Assembly (NCBI GenBank): GCA_023260315.1
Contig: JALQVQ010000096.1
Span: forward strand, 1-10,850
DNA length: 10,850 nucleotides
Reading direction: 5' to 3'
Source of the DNA: Burkholderiaceae bacterium
GTDB taxonomy: Bacteria > Pseudomonadota > Gammaproteobacteria > Burkholderiales > Burkholderiaceae_C
A program made the position numbers and the translations under genes. The notes under the pieces are model-generated. The model searched no databases. It had not been told where the DNA came from and saw nothing but the letters and a program-made list of their open reading frames with translations. Shown here piece by piece: positions 1 through 7,598 of the stretch. Positions within the stretch are counted from its first letter, which is position 1. Every line of letters starts with the position of its first letter.

Positions 1-2
1 GG

Positions 3-314
3 TTGGTTCGCTAGCGAGCCCGCTACGATTTCTTCTGTGCGGGCATACATGAGCCACATACCGATCGCGTAGCCACCGATCCCAAAGAACGCAAAGTGGC
101 CGAGGCTCAGGATGCCGCAATAACCCCAGACCACATCCATCGCGATGGCGATCAGACAGAGGCACAGCGTTTTGCCCAATGTTTTGACAAAAGAGGTAGA
201 GATCAGGCCATAGCCCGTTGCCTCTGCCATCACTGTCACCGCGAGGGTGAAGAGTGACAGGACCAAGAGGAACACAAGGACCGAACGGTTTGTTGCAAGG
301 AATGTTTTCGTCAT
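3..314 (-). CDS. urtC: Urea ABC transporter permease UrtC, N-terminal part (runs off window)
   Basis: This is the 5' part of urtC, cut by the left window edge; about 104 codons are present of a protein usually well over 300 residues. UrtC is one of two inner-membrane permease subunits (LivM-like) of the high-affinity urea importer UrtABCDE and pairs with UrtB. The translation begins MTKTFLATNRSVLVFLLVLS, giving a first membrane helix at about residues 11-29. A second hydrophobic stretch then leads into the family signature WGYCGILSLGHFAFFGIGGY, where the SLGH core is typical of LivM/UrtC permeases. The ATG at 314 lies only three bases after the urtB stop, and an AGGGA-type ribosome site falls inside the end of urtB, so translation is probably coupled. 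Identity is firm from the signature and from gene order; the rest of the gene is outside the window. Confidence 0.9.
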   Translation of the reverse strand, partial: MTKTFLATNRSVLVFLLVLSLFTLAVTVMAEATGYGLISTSFVKTLGKTLCLCLIAIAMDVVWGYCGILSLGHFAFFGIGGYAIGMWLMYARTEEIVAGSLANQ

Positions 315-317
315 GGC

Positions 318-2255
318 TCAGTTCCCTGCCGCACGGCCCTTGAGGGCAACGATGCCTTTGGGACGGAATTGGATGAAAATGATGATAAAGAGGATCATGT
401 AGGTCTGCGCGGCGAGCGTGTTCGACGGATTGAAAAACTCGATCCCTTTTTGCAGGAAGCCAATCAGCGAGGCCCCCGCAAGCGTGCCCCAGACGTTCCC
501 GACGCCACCAACGACGACAGTCATGAAGGACTGCACGATGTAGTCAGCCCCCATCTCGGACGTGACTTTGGCGTAGAGGCCGATGGCGACGCCCGCTATG
601 CCTGCGATCCCTGAGCCAAGCCCGAAGGTGAGCATATTGATGCGATCTGGATTGATGCCCATCGATGCTGCCATCCCTGGGTTCTGGGTCACTGCGCGGA
701 CCTCTAGCCCCAGACGGGTCTTTTTCAGGATGAACAGGATCAGGCAGAGGAACATCACGGCGAGCACAAAAATCGCGATGCGGATGTAGCTGATCGCCAC
801 CACGTCGTTGAACACCAGCGCACCGTCCAACCACGACGGCGAGGTCAGCGGGCGGGCCTGCGTGCCAAAGATGTTCTTTGCGATCTGTTGCAGCGCAATA
901 GAGATACCAAAGGTCGCGAGGAGCGTTTCCAGCGGGCGTTTGTAGAGGTGGCGAATGACCAAGCGCTCCATCGCGACGCCAGCGGCAAAGGTGACGATAA
1001 AGGCCACGGGCAGTGCAACGATAATCGACACGGTGTAATCAGGGATCACCTGCTGGATCACATAGCCCGTATAGGCGCCCATCATGATAAATTCGCCATG
1101 GGCCATGTTGATCACGCCCATCACACCGAAGGTCACAGCAAGACCGATCGCAGCTAGGAAATATATTGACGCCAAAGAGATCGCATCGAGCGCGAGGTCA
1201 GCCGTCTGCATGGCACCCACCTTTAGCTCGATCTGTTTGATTGCAGCAGCGGCGGCATCGGTGACGGCCTGATCCGTCTCGTCGTATTGGGTGTAGAACA
1301 CATGAGCTGCAACTGCAGCTTCGCGATCAGCCATCGGGACGAAAGGCGCGGCAAGCCCAGCATCAACAAGCCCCTGATAGGCACGAACGCGCTCTGCAGG
1401 ATCAGACATGGCCGCAACTGGCACACCGGCGATCTGGCCATCCACGATATTCGCGATCAGGGCGGATTTCAGGTCGTCTTCGGTCACTGTGGGCTGCGCC
1501 AGCCCAGCAGCGGCAAGCTCTGCATAGGCGGTATTCACATCGAAATCAGGGCCGACCTCGCGGATTGCTGCGATATTGGCACCTTCGGGCAACGTGGCCG
1601 CAACACCCGTGGTCGTAGTCAGGGTTTGGTTCATCACCGCGCGCACGTCGACGCTCACATCGGACGATAGCGCCTCAATCGCCGCAACACGATCCTCGCT
1701 CAACGGCGCAAAGCGAGCGGTAAGCATCATCAACAGACGTTCTTTGCGGGCCTGCAAACCAGTGTCAGGCTCATCGGCAATCGACGCGGCAAGAGGCGCC
1801 AGTTGTTCGGCAGAACCATCGCGACTGATCGCATCCAATGCAGCGGCACGACGATCATAGTCAGGATCGAGCAGTTGATATTGAACCAAGGCAGAGCCGA
1901 TCACACCACGCACACCTGCGTTCGGTTTGATCTGCGCCATGACAGATTTGGGCGCAGTGCCTACGGCTTCACCCGTTGAAAGGTCGATCAACGTGATCGG
2001 ATCAGAGCCTTCGACATAGTAAAACAGGCCAGTCTCTTCGTTCTGCCAAACGTTCTTTTCCTGCCACGCCTGAAGAAACGCGGGGACTTCGGGCAGATCG
2101 CTGTCGATCAACGCAGTAATGGCTTGATCCACAGTGCGGCGAGACGGTTTGGCGATGTCATCGGAATAGGTTTGCAGGACAGATTGTAGGTCCTGAGCGG
2201 CAGCGGCGGCGGCCAAAAAGAAGATGGACAGAGCCATCACAACGGCGCGAAGCAT
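318..2255 (-). CDS. urtB: Urea ABC transporter permease UrtB, long form
   Basis: UrtB is the LivH-like inner-membrane permease of the urea importer, forming the channel with UrtC and fed by the binding protein UrtA. The ATG at 2255 gives 645 residues. I prefer it to an upstream in-frame start at 2330 because it has an AAGGA site eight bases upstream and begins with a clear signal peptide, MLRAVVMALSIFFLAAAAAA, with likely cleavage before QDL. Residues about 22-350 are a soluble, presumably periplasmic region rich in Ala and Asp. The permease domain fills about 353-645, with the conserved GVINMAHGEF motif near 380 and the VVGGVGNVWGTLAG stretch near the C-terminus. The very long N-terminal extension is a known feature of many proteobacterial UrtB proteins and is not a fusion artefact. 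The sequence resembles Rhodobacterales homologues. It lies 79 bases downstream of urtA and immediately before urtC. Confidence 0.95.
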   Translation of the reverse strand: MLRAVVMALSIFFLAAAAAAQDLQSVLQTYSDDIAKPSRRTVDQAITALIDSDLPEVPAFLQAWQEKNVWQNEETGLFYYVEGSDPITLIDLSTGEAVGTAPKSVMAQIKPNAGVRGVIGSALVQYQLLDPDYDRRAAALDAISRDGSAEQLAPLAASIADEPDTGLQARKERLLMMLTARFAPLSEDRVAAIEALSSDVSVDVRAVMNQTLTTTTGVAATLPEGANIAAIREVGPDFDVNTAYAELAAAGLAQPTVTEDDLKSALIANIVDGQIAGVPVAAMSDPAERVRAYQGLVDAGLAAPFVPMADREAAVAAHVFYTQYDETDQAVTDAAAAAIKQIELKVGAMQTADLALDAISLASIYFLAAIGLAVTFGVMGVINMAHGEFIMMGAYTGYVIQQVIPDYTVSIIVALPVAFIVTFAAGVAMERLVIRHLYKRPLETLLATFGISIALQQIAKNIFGTQARPLTSPSWLDGALVFNDVVAISYIRIAIFVLAVMFLCLILFILKKTRLGLEVRAVTQNPGMAASMGINPDRINMLTFGLGSGIAGIAGVAIGLYAKVTSEMGADYIVQSFMTVVVGGVGNVWGTLAGASLIGFLQKGIEFFNPSNTLAAQTYMILFIIIFIQFRPKGIVALKGRAAGN

Positions 2256-2296
2256 CGGCGCGTTCCTTATGGGGTAGTCTTTGGGAGGGAAGGTTC

Positions 2297-2321
2297 GGGA
2301 TGGAGGACGCGCCCCCACCCC
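2297..2321 (-). promoter_or_regulatory. Intercistronic hairpin between urtA and urtB
   Basis: Read on the minus strand, the urtA-urtB gap contains GGGGTGGGGG, a five-base loop CGCGT, then CCTCCATCCC. This folds into a 10-bp stem (eight Watson-Crick and two G-U pairs). It starts 14 bases after the urtA stop and lies upstream of the urtB ribosome site. No T-run follows, so it does not look like a full intrinsic terminator. Such hairpins after a binding-protein gene commonly stabilise the upstream mRNA or partly attenuate transcription, giving more binding protein than permease. The fold is seen in the sequence; the role is inferred. Confidence 0.55.
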
Positions 2322-2334
2322 AAATGTCAAAACC

Positions 2335-2805
2335 TTAGTAGTTCGAGGTCAACTGAACGCAGGTCTGAGTTTCGGTGTTATACATACCGCATTTCAGGTC
2401 GATCCAATCGGATTCCAGAACTGCGGATTCTGGCAGGAAGTCGGTCCATGCGTCACCAGCCACTTCGGTGGTTTGGCTGATGATGTCGAACTGGCCGTCC
2501 GCCTGAATTTCACCGATCAAAACCGGTTTGGTCAGGTGGTGGTTCGGCAGCATGACAGCGGTTCCGCCTGTGAGGTTCGTGAACTCTTGGCCCGGAAGCG
2601 CGTCGATGATGGTGTCAACATCGGTGGTGCCCGCTTCGGTGACAGCGTTTACCCACATGTTAAAGCCGATATAGTGCGCTTCCATCGGGTCGTTCGTCAC
2701 GCGCGCATCGTCACCGATAAAGCCGTGCCATGCATCAATGAAAGCAGCGTTTTCAGCGGTATCCGCGGACATGAAGTAGTTCCAAGCCGCCAAGTGACCG
2801 ACGAG
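2335..2805 (-). CDS. urtA: Urea ABC transporter substrate-binding protein UrtA, C-terminal part (5' end missing)
   Basis: This is the C-terminal part, about 157 residues, of the periplasmic urea-binding protein UrtA, normally around 400-430 residues. The family stretches VGHLAAWNYFMSAD, NDPMEAHYIGFNMWVNAV, and ALPGQEF with NLTGGTAVMLPNHHLTKPV are easily recognised as UrtA of alphaproteobacterial, Rhodobacterales type. UrtA captures urea in the periplasm and delivers it to UrtBC. The frame stays open upstream of about 2805 on the minus strand, but the residues there no longer resemble UrtA. Instead the opposite strand becomes the flagellar gene fliK. About two thirds of the protein, including the signal peptide, is therefore absent because of a join and not because of the window edge. 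The exact breakpoint can only be placed to about 2798-2815. urtB follows in the normal order. Confidence 0.9.
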   Translation of the reverse strand, partial: LVGHLAAWNYFMSADTAENAAFIDAWHGFIGDDARVTNDPMEAHYIGFNMWVNAVTEAGTTDVDTIIDALPGQEFTNLTGGTAVMLPNHHLTKPVLIGEIQADGQFDIISQTTEVAGDAWTDFLPESAVLESDWIDLKCGMYNTETQTCVQLTSNY

Positions 2806-2815
2806 GAGGTTCAAC
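2798..2815. other. Probable chimeric join or rearrangement breakpoint (urtA / fliK)
   Basis: Left of this point the minus strand encodes conserved UrtA sequence up to LVGHLAAWN. Right of it the plus strand encodes the flagellar hook-length protein FliK. Both genes are missing their 5' ends at the same place although they run in opposite directions. The genes to the left are of roseobacter type, while those to the right form a gamma- or betaproteobacterial-type flagellar operon. No insertion sequence, tRNA gene or long repeat is visible at the join. An assembly or amplification chimera is the simplest explanation. Confidence 0.75.
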
Positions 2816-3390
2816 AACTGCTGACAGACGGTAAAGTTGGCAGTCTCGAGGGGCAGGGCCTTGATCGCGCCGCTTTGGCGGTACCACGTTCGGCCAATCC
2901 CATGGGGATCGCCTTGTCGCAGGATCCGACCGCCAGCACGGCCTCACACCGCAGTGCGATCTATGAGGCCATTGCGCAGCGGGTGGTTGACGCTTTGGGC
3001 GCACGCATACAGGGGCAAATCGCCAAAGGCCAGTGGACCATGCAACTGACATTAAGACCCGCCAGCCTCGGGAGCATCGACGTCGACTTGCGCATGCACA
3101 ATGGCGAGTTGGAGGCACGATTTGTATCCGCAAACCCCTTGACGCGCGACCTTTTGCAGGACAACGCACAGCGCCTCAAAGACCACTTGAGTCAAGCTGG
3201 AACAGATATTGCTAGAGTCACGGTAGACGGCGATTCAAGCCAGCAAGGGCACGGAAAGTCGACACCGCAGCGCGGGGATGGCCCCGTGCAGCCCAGGGGG
3301 CAGGCAGTGAATTCGGGTGACGTGTCGGCACAGGCTGGCACGGTCAGAGAAAATAGTCGTGATGATGGCACGCTGAATATCTTGGTCTAA
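2803..3390 (+). CDS. fliK: Flagellar hook-length control protein FliK, C-terminal part (5' end missing)
   Basis: FliK is a secreted ruler that measures hook length and makes FlhB switch export from hook to filament proteins. Only about the last 195 residues are present; the family is usually 350 or more. The conserved C-terminal Flg_hook domain is clear at about nt 2965-3235, with MQLTLRPASLGSIDVDLRM followed by ARFVSANPLTRDLLQDN and a Leu-rich helix ending DIARVTVDG. It matches the family pattern of L-RP-LG-V-V-L, then F-A-N-TR-LL. The tail after it is Gln/Gly/Asp-rich and looks disordered, as in other FliK proteins. The reading frame extends upstream of about 2803, but that part is antisense to urtA and is not FliK. 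fliL follows 39 bases after the TAA stop. The N-terminal ruler region is lost at the join. Confidence 0.85.
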   Translation, partial: EEVQQLLTDGKVGSLEGQGLDRAALAVPRSANPMGIALSQDPTASTASHRSAIYEAIAQRVVDALGARIQGQIAKGQWTMQLTLRPASLGSIDVDLRMHNGELEARFVSANPLTRDLLQDNAQRLKDHLSQAGTDIARVTVDGDSSQQGHGKSTPQRGDGPVQPRGQAVNSGDVSAQAGTVRENSRDDGTLNILV

Positions 3391-3429
3391 CCACCAAGCG
3401 GCGACATGAATAGAAAGTAGGGTAGACAC

Positions 3430-4008
3430 ATGGCTGACGAAATTGAAGAAGAAGAAGGCGGTAAAAAGGGTGGCGGCTTGGTCAAGATCATCTTGATCGT
3501 GGTGCTGGTGCTCGTCTTGATTGCGGGCGCCATCTTCGGCACGTTGTTCTTCACGGGCTTCTTCGACAAAGCAGACGAGAAGGCAGCGGAGGAGAAGGTC
3601 GCAGCGCTTGAGGCTGCAGCCGCTGAGGCGGCCGACCCAACGAAAGCAGAGCCAAAGCGCGTCACCAAAGACAGTCCCGAACTGCAGCGCTTCGAGTACC
3701 ACTACATGGAGATCGAGCGGGAGTTCTTGGCCAACCTGACCAATTCACGAAAAGTGATGCAGCTTCAACTCGCGGTGATGACCAACTTTGACCAGCGCGT
3801 CTTTGACAACGTCACCAAGCACGAATTTGCGTTGCGTAACGCGGTGCTGGATTTGATGCGTCAAGTCACGGAGGCTGACTTGGCGAAACCAAACTTTCGT
3901 CGGGAGTTGGCTGCAAACCTCAAGGCCGAGATGAACGCTGTTCTGGAAAAATATGAGGACTTCGGCGGCATCGAAGAGGTGTACTTCACCAACTTCGTCG
4001 TGCAATAA
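3430..4008 (+). CDS. fliL: Flagellar basal body-associated protein FliL
   Basis: FliL is a single-pass inner-membrane protein that surrounds the MotAB-type stator and supports torque and swarming. The 192-residue product has a short acidic and then lysine-rich cytoplasmic N-terminus (EIEEEEGGKKGGG). A strong membrane helix follows at about residues 20-44, then an Ala/Glu/Lys-rich linker at about 46-75 that could be a coiled coil. The FliL domain occupies the rest: FLANLTNSRKVMQLQLAVM, a NVTKHEFALRNAVLDLM helix, and the closing EEVYFTNFVVQ, a characteristic FliL ending. The length is normal. The ATG at 3430 is the natural start, as the hydrophobic segment follows at the expected distance; the ribosome site is weak (AGTAGGG). 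It sits between fliK and fliM as in most proteobacteria. Confidence 0.95.
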   Translation: MADEIEEEEGGKKGGGLVKIILIVVLVLVLIAGAIFGTLFFTGFFDKADEKAAEEKVAALEAAAAEAADPTKAEPKRVTKDSPELQRFEYHYMEIEREFLANLTNSRKVMQLQLAVMTNFDQRVFDNVTKHEFALRNAVLDLMRQVTEADLAKPNFRRELAANLKAEMNAVLEKYEDFGGIEEVYFTNFVVQ

Positions 4009-4031
4009 AACGCAGACTGGAAAACGGATCA

Positions 4032-5024
4032 ATGGCTGATAAACCCCTTCTATCGCCCGAGGAGCTCGATGCCCTGGCTGCCAGCCTGGACAGCGGCTCG
4101 ATCGAGGTGGACACGGGCTTCAATACGGGAGCCAAAGTGCGAAAGCACGATTTGGCGAGTGAGGACAGCAGCCTGGGTGTGAACATCTCATCGATCGACA
4201 TGATCAATGAGCGGTTCATTCGGCAATTCCGTTTGGGCTTGCTTGAGGTTTTGCGAACCAGCCCTCGCATCAATCCGACCCGCGTTCAAATTCTGCGGTT
4301 TGGCGACTATTTAAAAATGCTGAAGGCGCCACTGTCGGTCAACATCATGCGTGCCAACCCACTCAGGGGTTACACCATGGTTGTCATTGAGCCCACAGTG
4401 GTGTTCAGCTCACTGGACAGTTTTTTTGGTGGCTTCGGGCGCGGTGTGGGCGATCTGCCTCCTGGGCGCATGTTCACGCCAACCGAGACCCGCATCATTC
4501 GTTTGATTTTGGACGTTTTTACGCGCTCATTAAAAGACGCTTGGGCACCCATTTATGAGGTCGATTTTGAGCATGTCAGCTCTGAAATCAACCCGCAGTT
4601 TGCCCAAATCGCCGATGAAAACGACCTTGTCATTCTGAGCCGATTCGACGCCGAGCCGACCAGCCAAGGCAAGGGCTTTATCGATTTGGTTTATCCGTAT
4701 GCGGCCTTGAAGCCCATTCGCGACCTCTTGCGCAGCCGCGTTCAGTCGGGTGATGGCAATGAGGAGTCCGACAAGCAGTGGCGCAGCGATTTAGAAAATG
4801 CGGTCAATGACTCCAGCGTTGAGATGCAGTTTTTATTGGGCCACCTGAACATTGCGCTCAGCCAATTGGAAAGCATGAAAGAGGGCGACGTTTTGTACTT
4901 CAAGAAGCCGGATATGGCGCGGGTGTACATCAGTGATCTGCCGTCGTTTGATGTTGAAATCGGCAGTGTTGGCAGTAACATTGCAGCCAAGATCGTGGCC
5001 CCCGTTAACCCCAGCCTGCTTTAA
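4032..5024 (+). CDS. fliM: Flagellar motor switch protein FliM
   Basis: FliM is the middle component of the cytoplasmic C-ring. It binds phosphorylated CheY and passes the signal to FliG, reversing rotor direction. The 330-residue length is standard. The N-terminus carries the CheY-binding peptide LSPEELDAL (residues 7-15), a variant of the usual LSQ-EIDAL. The CheC-like middle domain covers about 40-230 and includes the FliG-contacting GGXG motif as GGFG (133-136) within FFGGFGRG. Residues from about 255 to 328 form the FliN-like SpoA domain, with VLYFKKPDMARVYISDLPSF followed by a typical AAKIV ending. The gene begins 23 bases after fliL with only a weak upstream purine stretch. Presence of the CheY site implies that the cell has chemotaxis control, although no che gene is in the window. 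Confidence 0.97.
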   Translation: MADKPLLSPEELDALAASLDSGSIEVDTGFNTGAKVRKHDLASEDSSLGVNISSIDMINERFIRQFRLGLLEVLRTSPRINPTRVQILRFGDYLKMLKAPLSVNIMRANPLRGYTMVVIEPTVVFSSLDSFFGGFGRGVGDLPPGRMFTPTETRIIRLILDVFTRSLKDAWAPIYEVDFEHVSSEINPQFAQIADENDLVILSRFDAEPTSQGKGFIDLVYPYAALKPIRDLLRSRVQSGDGNEESDKQWRSDLENAVNDSSVEMQFLLGHLNIALSQLESMKEGDVLYFKKPDMARVYISDLPSFDVEIGSVGSNIAAKIVAPVNPSLL

Positions 5025-5057
5025 GCCAACGCGAAACATTACAGAAGGAAGACAGCC

Positions 5058-5357
5058 ATGAGCGACGAGAATAGCCAAAACGCGATGGTCGAGAAAGAGA
5101 CGATAAATCCCGATGTCCTCGAGAACATCCCGGTCACGTTGTCCATTGAAGTTGGGCGCGCTGTCATTAAAATACGAGACTTGATGCGTTTGACACAGGG
5201 CAGCGTTGTTGAGCTTGACCGCATCGCGGGCGAGCCGCTTGATTTACTGGTCAACAACACCGTTGTTGCGCAGGGTGAGGTGGTTTTGGTGAATGACCGC
5301 TATGGCATTCGCTTGACCCGTGTGGTGCCTGCGTCGGAGCGTATGAAGAACTTGTAA
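5058..5357 (+). CDS. fliN: Flagellar motor switch protein FliN
   Basis: FliN forms the base of the C-ring with FliM and docks the FliH-FliI export complex. The 99-residue product is short but complete: a brief acidic N-terminus, then one SpoA domain at about 25-95 with NIPVTLSIEVGRAVIKIRDL, a GSVVELDRIAGEPLDLLVN core and the ending DRYGIRLTRVV. All are standard FliN landmarks. Many gammaproteobacterial FliN proteins carry a longer N-terminal extension, which is lacking here. A good ribosome site (GAAGGA) lies eight bases before the ATG. fliM ends 33 bases upstream and fliO starts 16 bases downstream. Confidence 0.97.
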   Translation: MSDENSQNAMVEKETINPDVLENIPVTLSIEVGRAVIKIRDLMRLTQGSVVELDRIAGEPLDLLVNNTVVAQGEVVLVNDRYGIRLTRVVPASERMKNL

Positions 5358-5373
5358 CCGACCCTAACAACCC

Positions 5374-5745
5374 ATGGGCGCCTCCTCTATGAACACAACG
5401 ACGCCATTAGCGCCCCTTACCAGCACGATCGGCGTCGCTGACTGGCTACAATTTGTAGCCAGTTTTGCGTTGGTGCTAGGCCTTTTATTCGCCCTGCTTT
5501 GGTGGTTGCGGCGGCTCCAGAATAACCGTGGATTTGGCCGTAAAGACGGCCAGATCGAAGTCATCGAAACCTTGGGCGTTGGCGTTCGCCAGAAGCTTAT
5601 GCTGGTCCGTGTCCGTCATCGGGAAGTTTTAATCGGCGTTGGTCCCAATCACATGCAGGCGCTGACGGGCTGGCTTGATGGCGATAGCGCACCACCCCCC
5701 AACCATTTCGCGCAAACCTTGGCGCAACTGAAAGACAACCCATGA
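5374..5745 (+). CDS. fliO: Flagellar biosynthetic protein FliO
   Basis: FliO is a small membrane protein that assists assembly of the FliP-FliR export gate core. The 123-residue translation has one membrane helix at about residues 25-45 (LQFVASFALVLGLLFALLWWL). A cytoplasmic FliO domain follows, with the pattern IEVIETLGVGVRQKLMLVRV then REVLIGV. Two in-frame starts are possible, at 5374 and 5389. Neither has a recognisable ribosome site, so the start is uncertain by five residues. The gene's last four bases (ATGA at 5742-5745) overlap the fliP start codon, implying translational coupling. FliO is the least conserved member of the export set, so the call rests on both topology and position. 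Confidence 0.92.
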   Translation: MGASSMNTTTPLAPLTSTIGVADWLQFVASFALVLGLLFALLWWLRRLQNNRGFGRKDGQIEVIETLGVGVRQKLMLVRVRHREVLIGVGPNHMQALTGWLDGDSAPPPNHFAQTLAQLKDNP

Positions 5746-6509
5746 CGCAATGCTTCCCCGTGACGCTTAAAAAAGTGTTGGCGGCTGCAGCCCTTTTGGG
5801 TTTTGGGTTGTGTGTCTCCGCCGCACATGCACAGGGCATCCCACTCGTCAATGTGACGAACACGCCGGGCGGCAGCCAATACAGCCTCACGCTCCAATTG
5901 CTGGCGCTGATGACGGCGCTCACGCTGTTGCCCTCGCTGCTCTTGATGATGACGTCATTCGTTCGAGTCATCATCGTCATGTCACTGTTGCGCCAAGCCC
6001 TTGGTACAGGGCAAACGCCGCCTAACATGGTGCTCGTTGGCCTCGCCTTGTTCCTTACACTGTTCATCATGCAGCCGGTTTTTACCGACGTTTACACCAA
6101 CGCGTTGCTGCCCTATTTCAACGGCACCTTGCCGTTCGACCAAGCGCTGGCATTGGCTGAGAAACCGTTCCGTGCCTTCATGCTGAATCAGACACGTGAA
6201 GATGACATCGCCATGTTCATGGAGGTGGCGCGCAACACGCAATTCACCTCGCCTCAGGACATCCCATTTTCGACCTTGGTACCTGCGTTCATCACCTCCG
6301 AGCTGAAAAGCGCATTCACCATTGGCTTCCTGATTTACATACCTTTCGTGGTGATTGACCTCATCGTGGCCAGCGTACTCATGTCAATGGGCATGATGAT
6401 GTTGTCACCGATGATGATCTCAATGCCGTTCAAATTAATGCTGTTTGTGCTCGTCGATGGGTGGTCACTCATCATGGGCTCTGTTGCCGCCAGTTTCGCG
6501 ATGCCATAA
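5742..6509 (+). CDS. fliP: Flagellar type III export gate protein FliP
   Basis: FliP forms, with FliQ and FliR, the helical FliP5Q4R1 export channel in the basal body. The 255-residue product starts with a cleavable signal peptide (residues 1-30, ending AHA before QG), as known for FliP. After that come NTPGGSQYSLTLQLLALMT and LTLLPSLLLMMTSFVRVIIV, followed by LGTGQTPPNMVLVGLALFLT. Further landmarks are the periplasmic-side KPFRAFMLNQTREDDIAMF and the C-terminal helices including GMMMLSPMMISMPFKLMLF. These are near-textbook FliP motifs and the length is normal. It starts inside the end of fliO by an ATGA overlap. The stop is followed directly by the fliQ ribosome site. Confidence 0.98.
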   Translation: MTQCFPVTLKKVLAAAALLGFGLCVSAAHAQGIPLVNVTNTPGGSQYSLTLQLLALMTALTLLPSLLLMMTSFVRVIIVMSLLRQALGTGQTPPNMVLVGLALFLTLFIMQPVFTDVYTNALLPYFNGTLPFDQALALAEKPFRAFMLNQTREDDIAMFMEVARNTQFTSPQDIPFSTLVPAFITSELKSAFTIGFLIYIPFVVIDLIVASVLMSMGMMMLSPMMISMPFKLMLFVLVDGWSLIMGSVAASFAMP

Positions 6510-6521
6510 GGAGTCAAGACC

Positions 6522-6791
6522 ATGGATACCGCAACCGTTGTTGATTTGGGCCGCTACGCCCTTTGGATGACCGCGCTCATCTCTGCGCCTTTGTTGTTGG
6601 TGGCATTGGGTGTGGGTTTGATCATCGGTATTTTGCAAGCTGCCACATCGATCAATGAGATGACACTGAGTTTCATTCCCAAGCTCTTCGCTCTCGGATT
6701 GGCCATGGCTTTGTTTGGGGGGTGGCAGATTGGTACGTTGGTTGAGTTCACACGCAACATCTTTCAGCGCATCCCGACACTGTTTAGCTAG
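6522..6791 (+). CDS. fliQ: Flagellar type III export gate protein FliQ
   Basis: FliQ is a small two-helix subunit wrapped around the FliP-FliR core of the export gate. The 89-residue product has two membrane hairpin helices at about residues 15-38 and 50-72. It carries the conserved stretches ISAPLLLVALGVGLIIGILQ, ATSINEMTLSFIPKL and the Phe-Thr-Arg near the C-terminus. Length and motifs match the family exactly. A strong ribosome site (TAAGGAGT, seven bases before the ATG) overlaps the fliP stop codon, so the high-copy FliQ may be translated more efficiently than its neighbours. It is followed after 36 bases by fliR. Confidence 0.98.
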   Translation: MDTATVVDLGRYALWMTALISAPLLLVALGVGLIIGILQAATSINEMTLSFIPKLFALGLAMALFGGWQIGTLVEFTRNIFQRIPTLFS

Positions 6792-6827
6792 GCGAATCAC
6801 CGGCACCATGCCTGAACGATCAGCCCC

Positions 6828-7598
6828 ATGAACTTATTGGTCGCCGATATCGTCGAACGGTTTTATACCTTTCTGTGGCCTATGCTGCGTATTTCCGGGC
6901 TGTTACTCACGGCGCCGTTGTTTTCTCAAAATGCCGTCAACGTGCGTCTGCGGGTGCTGTTGGCGCTGGTACTGACTTGGTTGGTTTACCCGTTGCACGA
7001 TTGGCCCCTGATTGACCCCACATCAGCGCCGGGGTTGTTGGAGATCGTGAATCAAATTTTCATTGGCGCCAGCATGGGTTTGATTCTTCAAATCGTCGTT
7101 GCAGCGATAACCGTTGCCGGTCAAAGCATCTCGGCTGCGATGGGCCTCTCGATGGCCAATATGATTGACCCCAACGTGGGTAATGTGCCCGTGCTGGCGC
7201 AACTTTTGTTGGTGATGTCGACGCTCATCTTCGTTGGCGTTGGTGGCCACGCCCTGTTAATGGGTTTGGTGATCGACAGCTTCAACGTGCTACCAATCGG
7301 TGCCGGTTTGCTCGACCAAAACCATTGGGGTCGTTTGGTGACTTGGAGCGGCATGATGTTCGCTGGGGCGGTCTTGTTGGCGCTGCCGGTGATGGTGAGC
7401 ATGCTGTTTATCAACGTGGGTTTGGGCGTTGTGACCAAGGCCGCACCCAGTTTGAATATTTTTGCGGTTGGCTTCCCGGCCATGTTGTTGGCGGGCTTGT
7501 TGATTATGATTTTGTCGATGGACAGCATTGGCGGGCGTATTCAGTGGCTTTGGTTAGAGGCTTTCACGGTGTTGCGTGATTGGGCGGGGGTTCGGTAA
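6828..7598 (+). CDS. fliR: Flagellar type III export gate protein FliR
   Basis: FliR is the single-copy subunit that completes the FliPQR export channel and contacts FlhB. The 256-residue product is a multi-helix membrane protein with the family opening FLWPMLRISGLLLTAPLFSQ. It continues through VNQIFIGASMGLILQIVVAA, then AGQSISAAMGLSMANMIDPN, which is the hallmark plug region. A C-terminal stretch, GLGVVTKAAPSLNIFAVGFP, is also conserved. Length is normal. No strong ribosome site precedes the ATG at 6828, but the homology starts right there. The TAA stop shares one base with the flhB ATG (TAATG), which indicates coupled translation of FliR and FlhB. Confidence 0.98.
   Translation: MNLLVADIVERFYTFLWPMLRISGLLLTAPLFSQNAVNVRLRVLLALVLTWLVYPLHDWPLIDPTSAPGLLEIVNQIFIGASMGLILQIVVAAITVAGQSISAAMGLSMANMIDPNVGNVPVLAQLLLVMSTLIFVGVGGHALLMGLVIDSFNVLPIGAGLLDQNHWGRLVTWSGMMFAGAVLLALPVMVSMLFINVGLGVVTKAAPSLNIFAVGFPAMLLAGLLIMILSMDSIGGRIQWLWLEAFTVLRDWAGVR

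Noticed and set aside
2255..2330. A longer UrtB start 25 codons upstream.
   Set aside because: The upstream residues are Pro/Arg-rich, overlap the intercistronic hairpin and would bury the signal peptide. The start at 2255 has a proper ribosome site.
2281..2800. The fliK reading frame appears to extend leftward to 2281, giving a 369-residue protein.
   Set aside because: The first 170 or so codons are the reverse complement of well-conserved urtA and do not resemble FliK. The extension is an accident of the join.
2806..3169. A minus-strand frame continues upstream of urtA through 2817 and beyond.
   Set aside because: Residues upstream of LVGHLAAWN do not resemble UrtA, and this DNA is antisense to the FliK C-terminal domain.
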